DNA of 64,000 nt from Cristatella mucedo. Taxonomy: Eukaryota; Bryozoa; Phylactolaemata; Cristatellidae. The DNA lies in assembly GCA_009760855.2 (NCBI GenBank), contig WPIO01000032.1:246001-310000 (forward strand), read 5' to 3'. The position numbers were made by a program, and so were the translations under genes. Every line of letters begins with the position of its first letter. Within the stretch, counting starts at the first letter, position 1. Below the pieces are notes generated by a model that searched no databases, had not been told where the DNA came from, and saw only the letters and a program-made list of their open reading frames with translations. This document shows positions 1 to 11,684 of the stretch, one piece after another.

Positions 1-545
1 TGCCGTCGCACTTGGTTTACCCTTTACTGGTAAGTTGGTTTTCATCTTCATTCAACTTGAGAACAGTTTGCTGCCATCCATGTGCAGATGTCAGCAATAC
101 ATGCAGCGAGGAAGTTGGAAGAATTTGACTTGCTGGAAGCTGCATCATCTGCATAGAAGTGAAAGCCATTATTGTGCTTGGCGATCACATCGGCAACAAG
201 GAGAGCATAGATATTGTGAAAAGAAGAGGACCGAGCACAGAGCCATGGGGGTACACACCCCCCCCCCCAGTACCTAAGTGGTTCCTCGGCTGAATTCGTT
301 TGCTCACATCAGCCCTCCCGAGCTTCCCGCTGCTATATGCCCTAAACCATTGCGGCGCAGTGACAGTGATTCCCAGGTGAGATGAGAGGAGCTCCAGAAG
401 GCCGGATCAAGTATCAAAACCTGCCGTAAGATCATGCAAGGCAAGCAGAGAGACATTACTTAAGTCTGCATTCACGAGAAGGTCGTTATACACCCGAAGC
501 AATGCTGACTGTGGAGTCATTAGCTCTGAAACCAGACTAGAACTT
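1..545 (-). mobile_element. LINE1 (CR1/L2-type) fragment, reverse transcriptase core
   Basis: The minus strand reads an eroded reverse transcriptase. The motif FHFYADDAA, the metal-binding YADD box of motif C, lies at about 140-168. It is preceded by a stretch like VADVIAKHN and by an eroded GVPxGSVLGPLLF block near 200-260. The same arrangement recurs in the other LINE1 copies of this window. Frames are broken and a run of C at 259-268 adds a shift. The copy is dead and cut by the window edge. Confidence 0.7.
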
Positions 546-943
546 ATTTGCTAGGTTTGAAGTTTCAACATAAGACGTTAGCTGGTGTGACACTACTCGG
601 TCCAGTGTCTTTGGTACGAATGGCTGTAGCGAGATAAGGCGGAAGTATCGTGATGGCATCAAAACATCAACGATATGCCTGACTTTCTCAAGAATCGTTT
701 ATTTAGTCGGATTCTGGAACACCATCCACTAGTAGTGATAATTTCCCAAGTATGCTAAGAAGACAGAGGAACTGTCAATATAGCCTTTTTTATTTAAATA
801 GAGGTGGGGGCTGCTTGATATTATAACTAGTAATGTTATGATCTACATACGGTTTGACAGATGTGATAATTTAAGGGTGCTAAAAACCCACATACTTCTC
901 ATAGCATTTGCTCCTTTCATGTGAATTTCTCTTTTTGTCCTTG
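546..943. other. No gene seen
   Basis: A/T-rich sequence without a convincing exon or named repeat. It may be the older 5-prime part of the flanking LINE copy. Confidence 0.5.
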
Positions 944-1042
944 GCGCTTCAAATATCCCACGGGGCTCAAGCCGACAACCTCGGTCATCAGAAAAATTCA
1001 CCTTGACCCCAGTCGTGACTAGCGCCTTAACCCCAGGGTCAA
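944..1042 (-). mobile_element. SINE B fragment (tRNA-derived)
   Basis: In minus orientation this contains the SINE B head: an eroded A-box region, a run matching GACCTCGGTCATC, a B-box-like GGCTTGAGCCCCGTGG and the start of the tail, GAAGCGCC. The 3-prime hairpin is missing. Confidence 0.6.
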
Positions 1043-1254
1043 ACTAGCAAGTGTATGCACTTGCTTACCAATCTTTCGGGTGTATTTTGGCAGCCCAGCA
1101 ACTTGAGGTCAATGTAAGTTGGCTGCTTTCAGTAGGTTCACAATACTGGAGTACTACTGGGGCTGGGCGAAGGCTACTCAATACATCATACTTATTTGCA
1201 TTTGTGTCACCAATACAGGAAGCTATGTGTACAGCTCTATCTCTGCTGGGGCCC

Positions 1255-1350
1255 TTGTGCTGGTTGCACTGGCTGGGCTGTGTTAGGCTTCGGCAAATCC
1301 TAGCGAATCCGGTTGCAAAACCACAAGAGGCTAGCCAGCACGTTTTGCCA
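1255..1350. repeat. Unclassified dispersed repeat, copy 1
   Basis: A block of about 70 bp around 1272-1345 recurs at 8610-8682. Shared words include GTTAGGCTTC and GCGAATCCGGTTGCAAAACC. It resembles neither the LINE nor the SINE families of this window. Confidence 0.6.
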
Positions 1351-1692
1351 GGAGACAGTCAGGGCAGAGTATCAGTTGGGCTCGTGAGAGGATGCAAAAC
1401 GGTTAGCCAGGCAGGTGCTGTGGCATGTGGCTGTGATAAATGCAACAAGGAGAAGTGGTGCTTGCAGGTGCCACAAACACCTCTACTCTTAAATCGATGG
1501 ACCCGACTGTAGCCGCCTTAGTATCACTCAAAGACCACGGGCAAGTCTCATATTGACATATTGGTCCAGCCAGCATCTCTCCCGGGCCTCTGCATGGTGA
1601 CGGGCCTCCTATTCACAACTGTCTTTTCACACGAACGATGACTGCATCAGCTGCAAAAAAAGCCCATGCAGCTATCACCCAACTGGCATGCA
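1351..1692. other. No gene seen
   Basis: Open frames here have no splice context and no recognisable domain. I see nothing to annotate. Confidence 0.5.
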
Positions 1693-1746
1693 GCCGGCAA
1701 TAAATGATTGCCTGCTGCACACCTCGAATCCACGACAAAGTTCGTG
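1693..1746 (-). mobile_element. SINE A fragment
   Basis: The minus strand shows a B-box-like GGATTCGAGG followed by GCAGGCAATCATTTATTG, the same order as in full SINE A copies (B box, then a GGCGATCCTTTATTG-like block). Confidence 0.45.
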
Positions 1747-1842
1747 AAGGTTGAGCATGTCACTCCTGGGCTAAGACCCAGTCGAGTCTGCCTACTTCGT
1801 GTTACGTAACATCACATACAAGTGGCCCGCTTTGAGAAGTTC

Positions 1843-2660
1843 TAATGTATCTCCGTCAGTAACTCCACAAAGTCATAAAGATCATGTGGGTGTTACACAG
1901 GAGAGTTTTGTATAGCGCACTCACAGCCCAAGCGGCTTTCGGTACACATTCGGTAGCCAACAGACTTCGTCTCACGTAACAAAGAGAAAGTGGGAAGCAT
2001 AGCAGAGTCAGGAGAGCAGTTGAGGTAGTGAGTAGCATAGTAGTAGCAGTTCAGGACCGATGAAAAGGATGTGCCATAGTCGGCAGTTGGAGAGTAGTTG
2101 TCGTTGCGTAAGAATTGTGGAAGCGAGTTCCACAGTCTAGGACCTGCAGAGCTAAAACTTCTGTCGCCAACTGTCTTTAAGCGGAGGAATGGGACAGCTA
2201 ATTTATTGTCCACACAGGACCTGAGGGTGCGAACAGGCTGAAACTGATGCAGCAGTTCCGCTAGGTACGAAGGAGCCAAGCCGTGGCGGGCCTTGTGGGT
2301 CAGCGTAAGAACTTTGCTCAGCATCTGTTGCTCAACCGGCAACCATCCTAGCTCTTTCAGCAGAGGTGACACGTGCTCAAACCGCTGGGACTTGAAGACT
2401 AGCCTTGCAGCCATATTCATAGTCCGCTGTAGTGGCATAATAGCTTTCTTTGGCAGCCCAGCCAAAAGGGAATTACAATAATCAAGCCGAGACAGAAGTA
2501 AAGAGCTAGTTAAATTTTTTACAGGCCACTGTGGGAGACAGCTTCTTATCTTGGATAGGGATCGGAGGTGATGGCTAGCTGTAGAGTAAGTTCTGTAGCT
2601 TTCACCATGCAGATCTACCTGCCTATGCAGTGAGATAAAACCAAGTGAGTGCACTACATT
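1843..2660 (-). mobile_element. LINE2 (CR1/L2-type), C-terminus of ORF2 and 3-prime UTR
   Basis: A minus-strand frame at about 1893-2640 encodes the C-terminal part of a CR1/L2-type ORF2 protein downstream of the polymerase palm. Landmarks are LDYCNSLLAGLP, MNMAARLVFKSQRFEHVSPL, LKELGWLPVEQ, RHGLAPSYLAELLHQFQP and GPRLWNSLPQFLR. This is the thumb and connector-like region shared by CR1, L2 and Rex1 clades. The element ends at about 1843 with the family 3-prime signature, GTGGAGTTACTGACGGAGAT on the minus strand. The frame is open through this section, but everything upstream is missing, so it is a 5-prime truncated copy. Confidence 0.85.
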
Positions 2661-2775
2661 GATGCTTGCCTTTAACGACCGAGGTCGTGGGCTCCAACCG
2701 TATGACGTATGTGAAGCGCCTGGATAGAGACCAAGTTCTTTTAGGGCGCTGGACAAATGAATTACAATTGTTTTT
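2661..2775 (+). mobile_element. SINE B (3-prime part)
   Basis: Contains GACCGAGGTCGTGGGCTCC, a B-box region, then GTGAAGCGCCTGGATAGAGA and GTTCTTTTAGGGCGCT, which fold into the family hairpin, and ends in ATGAATTACAATTG. It interrupts or abuts the LINE2 copy on the opposite strand. Confidence 0.75.
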
Positions 2776-2874
2776 AACCTTTTTTATTGCCATGTATCAG
2801 TAAGTGCCCAGAAGGAATATTTAGTTATTTGTGGGTATTATACAGGCATATAATTATTTTTATCTCTATCATGC

Positions 2875-3190
2875 CACTTTTTTCCGGCCCGCATTGGCTC
2901 CCCATCAAGTTGCACTCAGTATTCAAGGACCTGGTACTTGCCTGCAGGTCTCCCTCGTTCCCGCTGAGACCTGTCTGAGCAACTTGTTCCGTCGACCCCC
3001 TCCCCCATTTCATTGGCCACTCTTCTGAATCCGATCGTTCGCTAGTGCCTCTAGCCAACCTCAAACTCTTTGGAGAGACCGTGCATTCATTCAGCAGCTG
3101 TGCACTCATGCCCAGAGCTCTACCGATTGTCATTGCTGTTTTCTGACCTAGTGACATTTCAATCGTAACTAAAAACTAAATCTTCACATT
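2875..3190 (+). mobile_element. LINE3 (CR1/L2-type) C-terminal fragment
   Basis: Broken plus-strand frames give GPHWLPIKLHSVFKDLVL and then SLVPLANLKLFGETV, followed by a degenerate ALPIVIAVF-like end. These match the order LHWLPVKxRIxFKxLxL, then LKTFGDRAFS, of CR1/L2 ORF2 C-termini. The wording differs from LINE1 and LINE2, so I treat it as a separate family. Confidence 0.6.
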
Positions 3191-3324
3191 TATGAATGTT
3201 ACTATAAATAGTTAGCTTACATGCTTCCTTGCAGTAGAAAGGAAAACTAAACTATGGATGTTTTAACAGCTGTATTTATACAGCATTAAGACAGCATAGC
3301 CACGATTTGTCTGCCTAATGCTGG

Positions 3325-3425
3325 CAATAAAGGATTGCCTACGGCACGACTCGAATCCGAGATCTGGGATGTGAAATGCGGGCATTTGGACCCTTATCCT
3401 TTGACCCACGGCACAGCCTGGAAAT
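3325..3425 (-). mobile_element. SINE A-like fragment
   Basis: On the minus strand an A-box-like GTGGGTCAAAGG is followed about 50 bp later by a B-box-like GGATTCGAGTCGTGCCG and AGGCAATCCTTTATTGCC, the SINE A core order. Confidence 0.55.
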
Positions 3426-4597
3426 GCCTCGAAAATAGAATTCTTTTAGGTCTGTGTTAACTCTTTATAACTATTGTTATCATTATTATTCTTATAATTA
3501 TTACTAAGCTTCTGGGAGTTTAGGCCATTGTGTAACCCTGCAGTCCAGAGCAGTTACGATTTTGCAAGTAGATTCTGTTGAGTGGTTAGAGGCGTAAATT
3601 AATACTAGGTTCATTCGGGGGGGGGGGGTCACTGCTTCATAGACAGAACTAGTAGTTATTCGGACGATTAGAGGGCAAATTGGGGAGTGAACTCTCGTGA
3701 ACTAAGGTCAGGTGTCACCTCTAGTGCTGAAGTGCAGGGTAGGCACCGTGTAAATCCGACTCTAGTGTGAAAGCAGTGGAAACATGCAGCAAGCAGTAGC
3801 ACTTGGTGCCCTCTCGAGCATCGTGTTGTGTTTTCGACTTTAGCATCGTGTTGTGGACCGGCTAGGCTGCTCCTCAGTCAAACTGCCACCGTTAGGATTG
3901 CATCCGAGCGATCGCCGTCTACTGGCTGCTGCTGGTGCGGCCCGAGCTTGCTGCAATAAGTCTAGTGCAACTAAATGTCTTGCACCCTCCGCCTGTCTGT
4001 GTTCGTGCATGCTGTGTGCCCAGCCGCACTCATGCCCTCATGCTTTTACTTGCGCGAAAGTGTGTCCATATACAGCGCATGTACATGCACATGCACATGT
4101 GTATGTACATATATATACACTCTGCACTTTATCATCTCTGCTGTCGGCCGGGTGTGTGTCGCAGCTGTCTGGCTACTCCATTCAAGCAGCTCAGGGCAGC
4201 TGGAGGACTGTGACAGAAAGTTAAATGCATGACGTAGGAAGGTGCTGCACATCATTTCTCCCGGAAGGAGAACACAAAGCGAGCATCTGCAATTTGCAAA
4301 CAAAGCACAACAGATCCACGGAACATTGTAGAATTTCGCATGCCGGCCCGATGCAGCCTAACGGACTTTGAACCATGAAATTGGTCCCTTATGAAGACCA
4401 GAAGCCAACTGCAACTTGTTTCTCTGCCGATAAGGGCAAGATAATTAAAATAAGATGATTATAATTAAAATTAACAAGATAATTATAATTAAGGTAATAA
4501 TCCGATATGGGGCAAAATAATCGAAGGATGTGAACACGGTAAAGAGAAGAGAGCAGGGAGATGGAGAAAGTGAGGGAGAGAGAGAGAGAGGGGGAGA
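3426..4597. other. No gene seen
   Basis: Holds a run of ten G at 3618-3627, a short TGCACATG and TATATA alternation near 4080-4120, and a poly-purine stretch at 4555-4600. Frames at 3853-4224 lack splice sites or domains I can defend. Confidence 0.5.
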
Positions 4598-4645
4598 ATT
4601 CATCCTTATACAGCCCTAAGAGAACTTAATCTCTATTCAGGACAC
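4598..4645 (-). mobile_element. SINE B 3-prime tail
   Basis: Minus-strand copy of the tail hairpin, with CCCTAAGAGAACTTAATCTC and TATTCAGG on the plus strand. The head is absent. Confidence 0.6.
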
Positions 4646-4684
4646 GGGGGATATCGGCTGCAGCATCTTTTCAGATAAAGTGGC

Positions 4685-5330
4685 CTGCCTAATACCCAGT
4701 TCTTTGCAATTCTATTTTGGCCGGGCTGCCGAAAATGCCATCAGGCGACTGCAGCTGGTGATGAATATGGCTGCAAGGTGTGTTTACAAATTCCAGAGGC
4801 TTGACCACGTGTCTCCTTTGCTGAAGGAGCTTGGATGGCTGCCGGTTGGTCAAAGGATACAGAGTAAAGTTCTTACACTGTACCACCACACCCGAGAGGG
4901 CTTGGCTCCTTCATACCTAGCTGAACGGCTGCACCAGTTTCAGCCTCCACGTGCCCTCAGGTATTATATAAACAATATATTAGCATTTCCATTGCTTTGC
5001 TCAAAGATCGTTGGCGAAAGAAGCTTTTGCTCTGCAGGTTCTAGATGTGGGAATCACTTTCACAATTCTTATGCAACGACATATACTCTTCTGCTGCCGA
5101 CTGTGGTGCATCGTTTCCGGCCGTCCTGAGCTGCTACTTCCGTCCTACTCACTACCTCAACTGCTTTCCTGACACAGTTGTGCTTCTCACTTGCTCTTTG
5201 TGCATGAGATGAAGACTGTTGGCTACCGAATGCATACCAAAAGTCGCTTAGGCTAAGAGTGTGCTATAGGAAACTCTCCTTCGTAACACCCACTCAGTCT
5301 TTGTGGAGTTACAGACCGAGATACATTATT
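4685..5330 (+). mobile_element. LINE2, C-terminus of ORF2 and 3-prime end
   Basis: A plus-strand frame (4680-5129) reads RRLQLVMNMAARCVYKFQRL, LKELGWLPVGQRIQSKVLTL, GLAPSYLAERLHQFQPP and then RSFCSAGSR, a diverged copy of the LINE2 ORF2 C-terminus. It frameshifts near 5050 but the 3-prime UTR remains recognisable to GTTACAGACCGAGATACATT at about 5310-5328. 5-prime truncated and inactive. Confidence 0.85.
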
Positions 5331-6039
5331 CCACATTGTGTCTAGCCGAGTGCATGAGCATCCGATCACATGGTGGGGGGCTGGTGTACTCGAATGATAG
5401 CGTAGTGCTCGATCCTGGCCGAAGTGCTCAGATTACCAAGTGGCATAACGCCGTGGCCTAAGTCCCAGTATCCTGTGTGTCACGGTGGCAGGACCAAAGT
5501 AACCTATTGGTGCCCCCCCCCCTTGGGCTCAGTCAGTACTTCTGTTTGCTCAGCTTCCGTCTGCCTCACATGCTAAGCGGGCTGATTTGCTGTCCAGTTT
5601 CGACTCACGTGCCGCGTCTAGCCCTGGGTAGTGAATTTCAATAGCCAGCATGCTGTAAATAAAAAATTGTGTATTTACTACAATAACCCCGAAAGGATCA
5701 TCTACCATTCGACGAGGGGGGAGGACTCCTCATCGCCGGCTTGTTTTTTGCAGGCGATCACAGCTGATGGGCGGGAAAGTGGTGTGTGTGTGTGAACCGA
5801 ACTTCATACTTGGCTCATGCATTCGTTGCAACGCCAGCTAGAACTTGATCCACGTGTCCAATGTGTGTTGGTGCTTGTACTGCCTTCATGTGCTGTGCAG
5901 GCTGCACTTGGGGCCCTGAGTACTATCGGAAATCCAAGTGTTTCCCGATGTGCCGAAATCCAAGCCGGAAACGCTGTGCTATGCAGTCTGCTTTTCACCC
6001 TTCAGTTACTCATGGGCCGAATGATGCGGTATTTAAGAG
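5331..6039. other. No gene seen
   Basis: Runs of C (5514-5522) and a short GT repeat (5780-5795). A frame at 5861-6000 is rich in Cys and Arg and superficially recalls a zinc finger, but its cysteine spacing fits no receptor finger. Confidence 0.45.
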
Positions 6040-6185
6040 AATATATAAATGTATAATTAATTTGTATAGCACCCCAAGAGAACATAATCTCTATTCAGAT
6101 GTTTTGCATAAGCCTTGGGGCTCGAGCCTACGACCTCGGCCAGACCTTGGTCGGGGCGAGCACCTTAACCACTGGACCAGAAGTC
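6040..6185 (-). mobile_element. SINE B, near full length
   Basis: Read on the minus strand: TGGTCCAGTGGTTAAGGTGC (A box), a GCTCGCCCCGACC spacer, CGAGGTCGTAGGCTCGAGCC (B box) and the tail hairpin GAATAGAGATTATGTTCTCT, ending in an A/T-rich run. A good representative of the family. Confidence 0.8.
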
Positions 6186-6704
6186 ACGGAAATTGCTAAT
6201 GGTCGCCGAGATTTTGGTCTTACTGCCTGCTGGAATAACTCCAGCCGGTACTGGAAGCTGGGCAGCAGCCTGTCTTGCAGCCTTAGGCTTGCAGCCCGAG
6301 GCATCAGAGTTGTTGTGATCGATGACCTCATTGCATGGGGCTATCTCTATTTTCCGTAGTTGCTAATATTAAAGCAACAGTGGTTGGTTGCATCTACTGA
6401 ATTCAGCATCCAGCTAGTTAGGTGGCTGCCACTCACTAGAGTGAACCAATCCACTCACACCTACCCACCCACCTGGTCCACCTATCTACCGGCCCATCAA
6501 CACACAAACCTACCCACAAACACATTTACACATGCGTGCAGGCAAGCATGCACAAGCGTTTACACGCTACCACACGAGTGCGCATGCACACACGCGAAGG
6601 CACACACTCGAAGGTACACCCACACGTGTGTGTGAGCATCCATGCGTGCATACATGAAATCATGGGGCAAGCGCTTATGCATGGATCATATGAAGTGTTT
6701 GCAC

Positions 6705-6708
<4 letters not shown>

Positions 6709-6773
<65 letters not shown>
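6709..6773. repeat. (CT)n microsatellite
   Basis: About 32 uninterrupted CT units. The open frames across it are artefacts of the repeat. Confidence 0.97.
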
Positions 6774-6776
<3 letters not shown>

Positions 6777-6824
6777 TTCCTCTCTTGCCCTTTTTCACCG
6801 TAAGTTCACTTCACGTTCACTTCA

Positions 6825-6935
6825 CGATCCTGGTTTCGGGTTCGAGTCCTGCAGCAGGTACTCCTTTTTTGCCCTCTGCAAGTTGAGGTGATAGCTGCCT
6901 CGGCTTTTATGCTCACTATATATATATATAAATGA
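6825..6935 (+). mobile_element. SINE A-like fragment
   Basis: Contains GGTTTCGGGTTCGAGTCCTG (B box), a TACTCCTTTTTTGCC block, a GGTGATAGCTGCC block and a short TA tail. It lies just upstream of the first receptor exon. Confidence 0.55.
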
Positions 6936-7003
6936 GGATTTTGAGTAAGCCGACCTTTTGCTCTTGTTGCCTAGCAGCTTACTGTTGGCATTGGGACTTG
7001 CAG

Positions 7004-7111
7004 GTCTCAGAGCAGATGAAGGTCATTCACAGCTGCTGGCCCGATCTTCTGGCCCTGCAGAGCTGCTATCGCCAGTGCTGTGCCAACAGCTGGCCAGATG
7101 CCCACTTTCTG
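7004..7111 (+). CDS. NR5-like receptor exon, helices 4-5 (36 codons, phase 0-0)
   Basis: The acceptor GGGACTTGCAG ends at 7003 and the donor GTAAGTAAG starts at 7112. The exon reads VSEQMKVIHSCWPDLLALQS, followed by CYRQCC and ending in AHFL. The Trp and paired Leu of the ligand-binding-domain signature are intact. Phase 0 at both ends matches the next exon at 9560. Confidence 0.9.
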
Positions 7112-10100
7112 GTAAGTAAGCTGCAGCTGGTCTCAAGTAGTGGGTCAGCGCTTGCTCGAAGAAGGCCCTCTCCCCCATGACAGGGGCCACAGGCGAAAGC
7201 CTATGACCCACCACTCTGGTGAGCCGTGATGGCCCACTAGGTAAGGCGGTTGCTTTCACGACCTCGGCCCCGAGGTCGTGGGTTCGATTCCTGTGGTGGG
7301 CGATTCTGTATCGCCACTGCAAGCGGTGGTGATAGCCGTAAAGGCTCTTCTGTAGCTATGCAAAAAGAGGCTGTTTAATCAGCTAGGATTTTTTGTGAGT
7401 GGCCGGATCAGGATCGGCTCTTCAGAGCTGTCATTGCCTGACCCGCAGTCATTTTGAGCTACGACCTTCAATTAGCTGGATCTCCAGCAGATGTCCACTC
7501 TTCCACCCCCTTCCCCTAGAAGGGGGCAGTGGCAGAGGTAGAGGGCACAGCAGGGCATTTCCCCCCAAAGAGGCAAACAGTGATGCTAGCTGCCCCTTTA
7601 CCAAGACCCGAGTGTCACCAATGCAGAAACTATGTCCTACTTTAATTCGATGAGCAATCACCGGGTAGCCATCGATAAACTTATAATGGCTAGGTAAAAT
7701 GTTTCAAATTTTCAAATTTTACTTTCGATTCTCGCCCGCTACATGAGAATCCTCATTCCGTCCCTGGAGTGAAGTGCAGGCCCCCCCCCCAGAGTGCAGC
7801 TCTTGATGCTTGGCTACAGGTGAGACGTCGCTAACAGAAGCCGCCTATAGAAAGCCCACAGCCAGCATCACATCGATAGCAGGTTCGTTATGGTGTCACT
7901 GGCCAGCAGCTGTGCAGAGCTTATTTTGGCGGCACATATCACTGCAGCGATCGCAGCAGCCGAACTTGCCTGGCGTTCCCATTGCAGCAGCTCTCATTCA
8001 CCACATACTGGTGTGGGCATGCAAAATATAAGAATAATATATTTGTATAGCGCCCTCAGAGAACTGTATCTCTTTCTAGACACTTGGTACCATGACAGGG
8101 GTTAATGCTTCCTGCCACTGGTGTCACCGCTGTTCCGCTCGAGTCGTTCCTGCCATTTCCTCAGTCTGTGTATCTGCTAGCTTTGCCTCGTTTCTTTGTG
8201 TCTGCCTGCCTCTGCCACGTGCCCATTCTTCGAAGGGCACATTCTTTTTTCTCGTCCAAAGAGTAAAACTTGCCCAAATTTGCCCAATTGGTTTTCTGCC
8301 CTACTGGCTTAGTTCTTTGTGCCGTGAAATGTAATGTATCTCTGTAACTCTACAAGTCACAAAGACTAATTGGGTGTTATGCACGAGAGTTTTCTATAGC
8401 GAAATTGAAGCCCGGGTGGCTTTCGGTTTGCATGCAGTAGCCAACAGACTTCATCTCACGAAACAAAGAGAAAGCGACAAGCATAGCTGAGTCAAGAAGG
8501 CAGTTGAGGAAGTGAGTAGCATGGCAGTAGCAACTCAGGACCGCTGAAAAGGATATGCCAGAGTGTGTAGCGGGAGAGTCGCATGGCTGCATTATGTCTG
8601 CCGGGGTCTTTTGCTAGCTGTGTTGTTAGGCTTCAGAAAATCCTGGCGAATCCGGTTGCAAAACCGCGAGAGGTCGTGGGCTAAGTGAGTTGATGGTCCG
8701 TGGGTTAATGCTCCCGTAGAGGGAAGGCAAAGAGGCATTTGCCTTCCCACCCCCTACGGGAGCATTAACCCGGGCCGATCCCTGTTTCTATGATCCCCAG
8801 ATCTTCACGAAAGACGAAATTGGGCCTTAAAACCGCTCGATAAGTAACCACCGAGTTCTTGTGGAATAAGCCATAGGATTTTGTGCTATGACTTTTATCA
8901 ACTGTGCATCTAGCCCCACCTATGTACAAATCTTAAGGAACCATCGCAGGGGTGAAATGGCCTCTCTAAAGATTCTCTCTTTTATCAGTCCATCCTAGCA
9001 GGAATTGTGACATGTAGACAGTCGGGTTGCTTTGTCGATGATTGCGGTGGTAGTTATACCTTATCGAGGACCTTAATGTACCAATTCGACACTGTACAGT
9101 CCAACTTTGGTCTTTCGTAAAGACAGTCAACTAGATAGTGTGAGGCAATCCGTTTGGCGATAGTGGAAGGCCAGGAAATGAGCCTATCTGGTAAGTGTTC
9201 GTTTTCACACCATTGTGCTTGTCCAATACCTTCAACTACGGTCACTGCAATCTTTTTCAAGTAAGTGTAAAAATCCGACATTTATAGATTTTTGACAACG
9301 CTTCCGCTCGTTATTTTAATGTTGTATACACTAGTTTATGGAAACACTATACTGAAAGGCATTACTTTAATTTGGCACATGCATCCTATGTGCTTCTATC
9401 TAATGTTTCACTGTGAATGAGTACTACACCTCATAAACAAGGATTCACGGATACACTTTTTTCCTCGAGTATTTGGTGCGATGGTGCTACGAAGCAGTAG
9501 GAGGGCTGTACTTTGGTTTACTGACTAACTAACGTGTGCCATTGCTGACAATTTTGCAGGTGTATGGCTTAACCGTGACAACAGCTAAACTAGCAGCTCT
9601 TGGCTTCGGTGAGATGCTATCACGAACGGCTCCCCTCGTTGCAAAAATGAAGAGAGTGAAGCTGAATAATTATCATTATGCTTGTCTGGAATACTTGACT
9701 TTACTAAATCCAGGTAAGGTGACACACAACACAGACACACACACACACACAGACACACACACACACACGCGAGAGCTCGCACACATGCTCGCACACACAA
9801 TCACGCTCAGCTTGCTGTGGTGCGTTTAATCTATCAAATCAAATATGTTTGGCAAAATCCAGCTTGCTTCCTCATATGGCCATGATGTCTGTGGATGTTT
9901 ACGGCAAGTGTCCATATAGTTTTCAAGCTCGTGTGCAGGACGTCTGTAGTAGATTAGTGTTGATCGAAGCCTCCAGTGTTTTTGTTTGGGACCGCTGCTG
10001 GTTTGGGATTCTTAGTATTCCGGTCTTGCATCCAAATCCCTATCTTGAAGCTGCCCCTTCCTCCTCGCCCGGCTGGTAGCAAAGCAGCATGAGCTGTGCT

Positions 10101-11611
10101 GCTGTGCACCTAAAGCACGACTCAACGGTCTGTCTGAGCCGCCCCGACATTTTCTGCGGGTGCAGGTTCTTGCAGGGGGCGTGAATAACGTCTCAGCCCA
10201 GCAGCAGCTCAATATGACTCGGGTTGTGTGTCATTGTGCAAATGTCAGGTCCACAAATATAGTATTTATTCGTTGTGACGCTACCCGAATTTGTGAGGGC
10301 TAGTCGGGCGTAACATTATTGAGTAGTATTCATAGAAGTCACCCTGTCCAGGTGCCTTAAACAAGCATTTTAGTTTACATTATTGCAGAGTAAGAGAATA
10401 ATGAATGGCCTATTTTATTGACAATGTGTCAAGAGTTTGCTTACACCCCATCAGATGCATTTTGGTATCATTTGTGCTTGGCCAATTTATCATGTCAAGA
10501 GCACAAAAATACTCCTTGGCCACGTCTGTTAAGATGTACGAGGCTTACAAAACATACCTCGGCATGCTTGTCGGTGATCAAGTAAAGCCCTGGGCATCTC
10601 ATTTCACATGTGAACAGTGCAAGAAAACTCTTGAAGGTATGGCGAATAGTTGCTGCTGGCTAGAGATAATTTCTTGCATGTTATGTTAAGTAATGTGTGA
10701 AATATATTTTTTTAATTAATAGAATTCTGTTGCGTTTACAGGCTGATATAGGCGAGAAAATACTGCTATGAAGTTTATTATACCAAGAATTAGACTGAAA
10801 CCGACTGGCCATTCAAGCAACTGTTGCTTCTCCATAGTGAACTCTTTCTAATGTCAAAGTGGTAAAAACCTCCCATAATGTATTGCCTCATTCCTTCATC
10901 CATCGCCCCAGTAGCACGTGCCCTGAACTACTCGTCCGGATACCAATCAGCTTCAGGAGAGAGCAGCAAGTCAGACAGCAAGGATGATATTCCAGATCCA
11001 TATTCCAATTTCAAAAATGTTTGGTAATGTTATGTATCTCCGTCTGTAACTCCACAAAGCCGAAAAGACTATGCGGGTGCTACGCAGGAGAGTAATCTAT
11101 AGCAAACTCACAACCTAAGCGGCTTTCGATACGCATTCGGTAGCCAACAGACTTCATCACACGCAACAAAGAGAAAGTAAGAAACATAATTGAGTCAGGA
11201 GAGCAGTTGAGGTAGTGAGTAGCATGGAAGTAGCAGCTCTGGACCGCTGGAAAGGATGTGCCATAGCAACAATAGAGTAGATGTGGCTGATGAGAGAAAG
11301 CCATATTTTCCCTCCAAGAAAGAGCTAAACGATCCGATCAGAGACCACCGTCTTACTAAGTCCATTGCTGAGCTTCTGATATCTATCCCATTTAGGCTTG
11401 AGGAGTTGAACTTGTTGGATAGAAGTGTGAAAGTAGAGTCCTGTACAGGAGAAAGCAGTGCCAACTGTGTGTGTGTATATATATATACACACACAGTGCC
11501 AACTGTGTGTGTGTATATATATATACACACACAGAGTTGGCACTGCTTTCTCCTGTACAGGACTCTACTTTCACACTTCTATCCAATAAGTTCAACTCCT
11601 CAAGCCTAAAT

Positions 11612-11684
<73 letters not shown>

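Noticed and set aside
5861..6000. Cys/Arg-rich frame (KSKCFPMCRNPSRKRC) as a second zinc finger of the receptor
   Set aside because: Cysteine spacing does not match a nuclear receptor finger, no P-box or GM motif follows, and no splice sites fit.
7221..7300. SINE A heads as functional tRNA genes
   Set aside because: A and B boxes are present but the anticodon region is replaced by a long self-pairing stem and the acceptor ends do not pair; multiple copies share a non-tRNA body.
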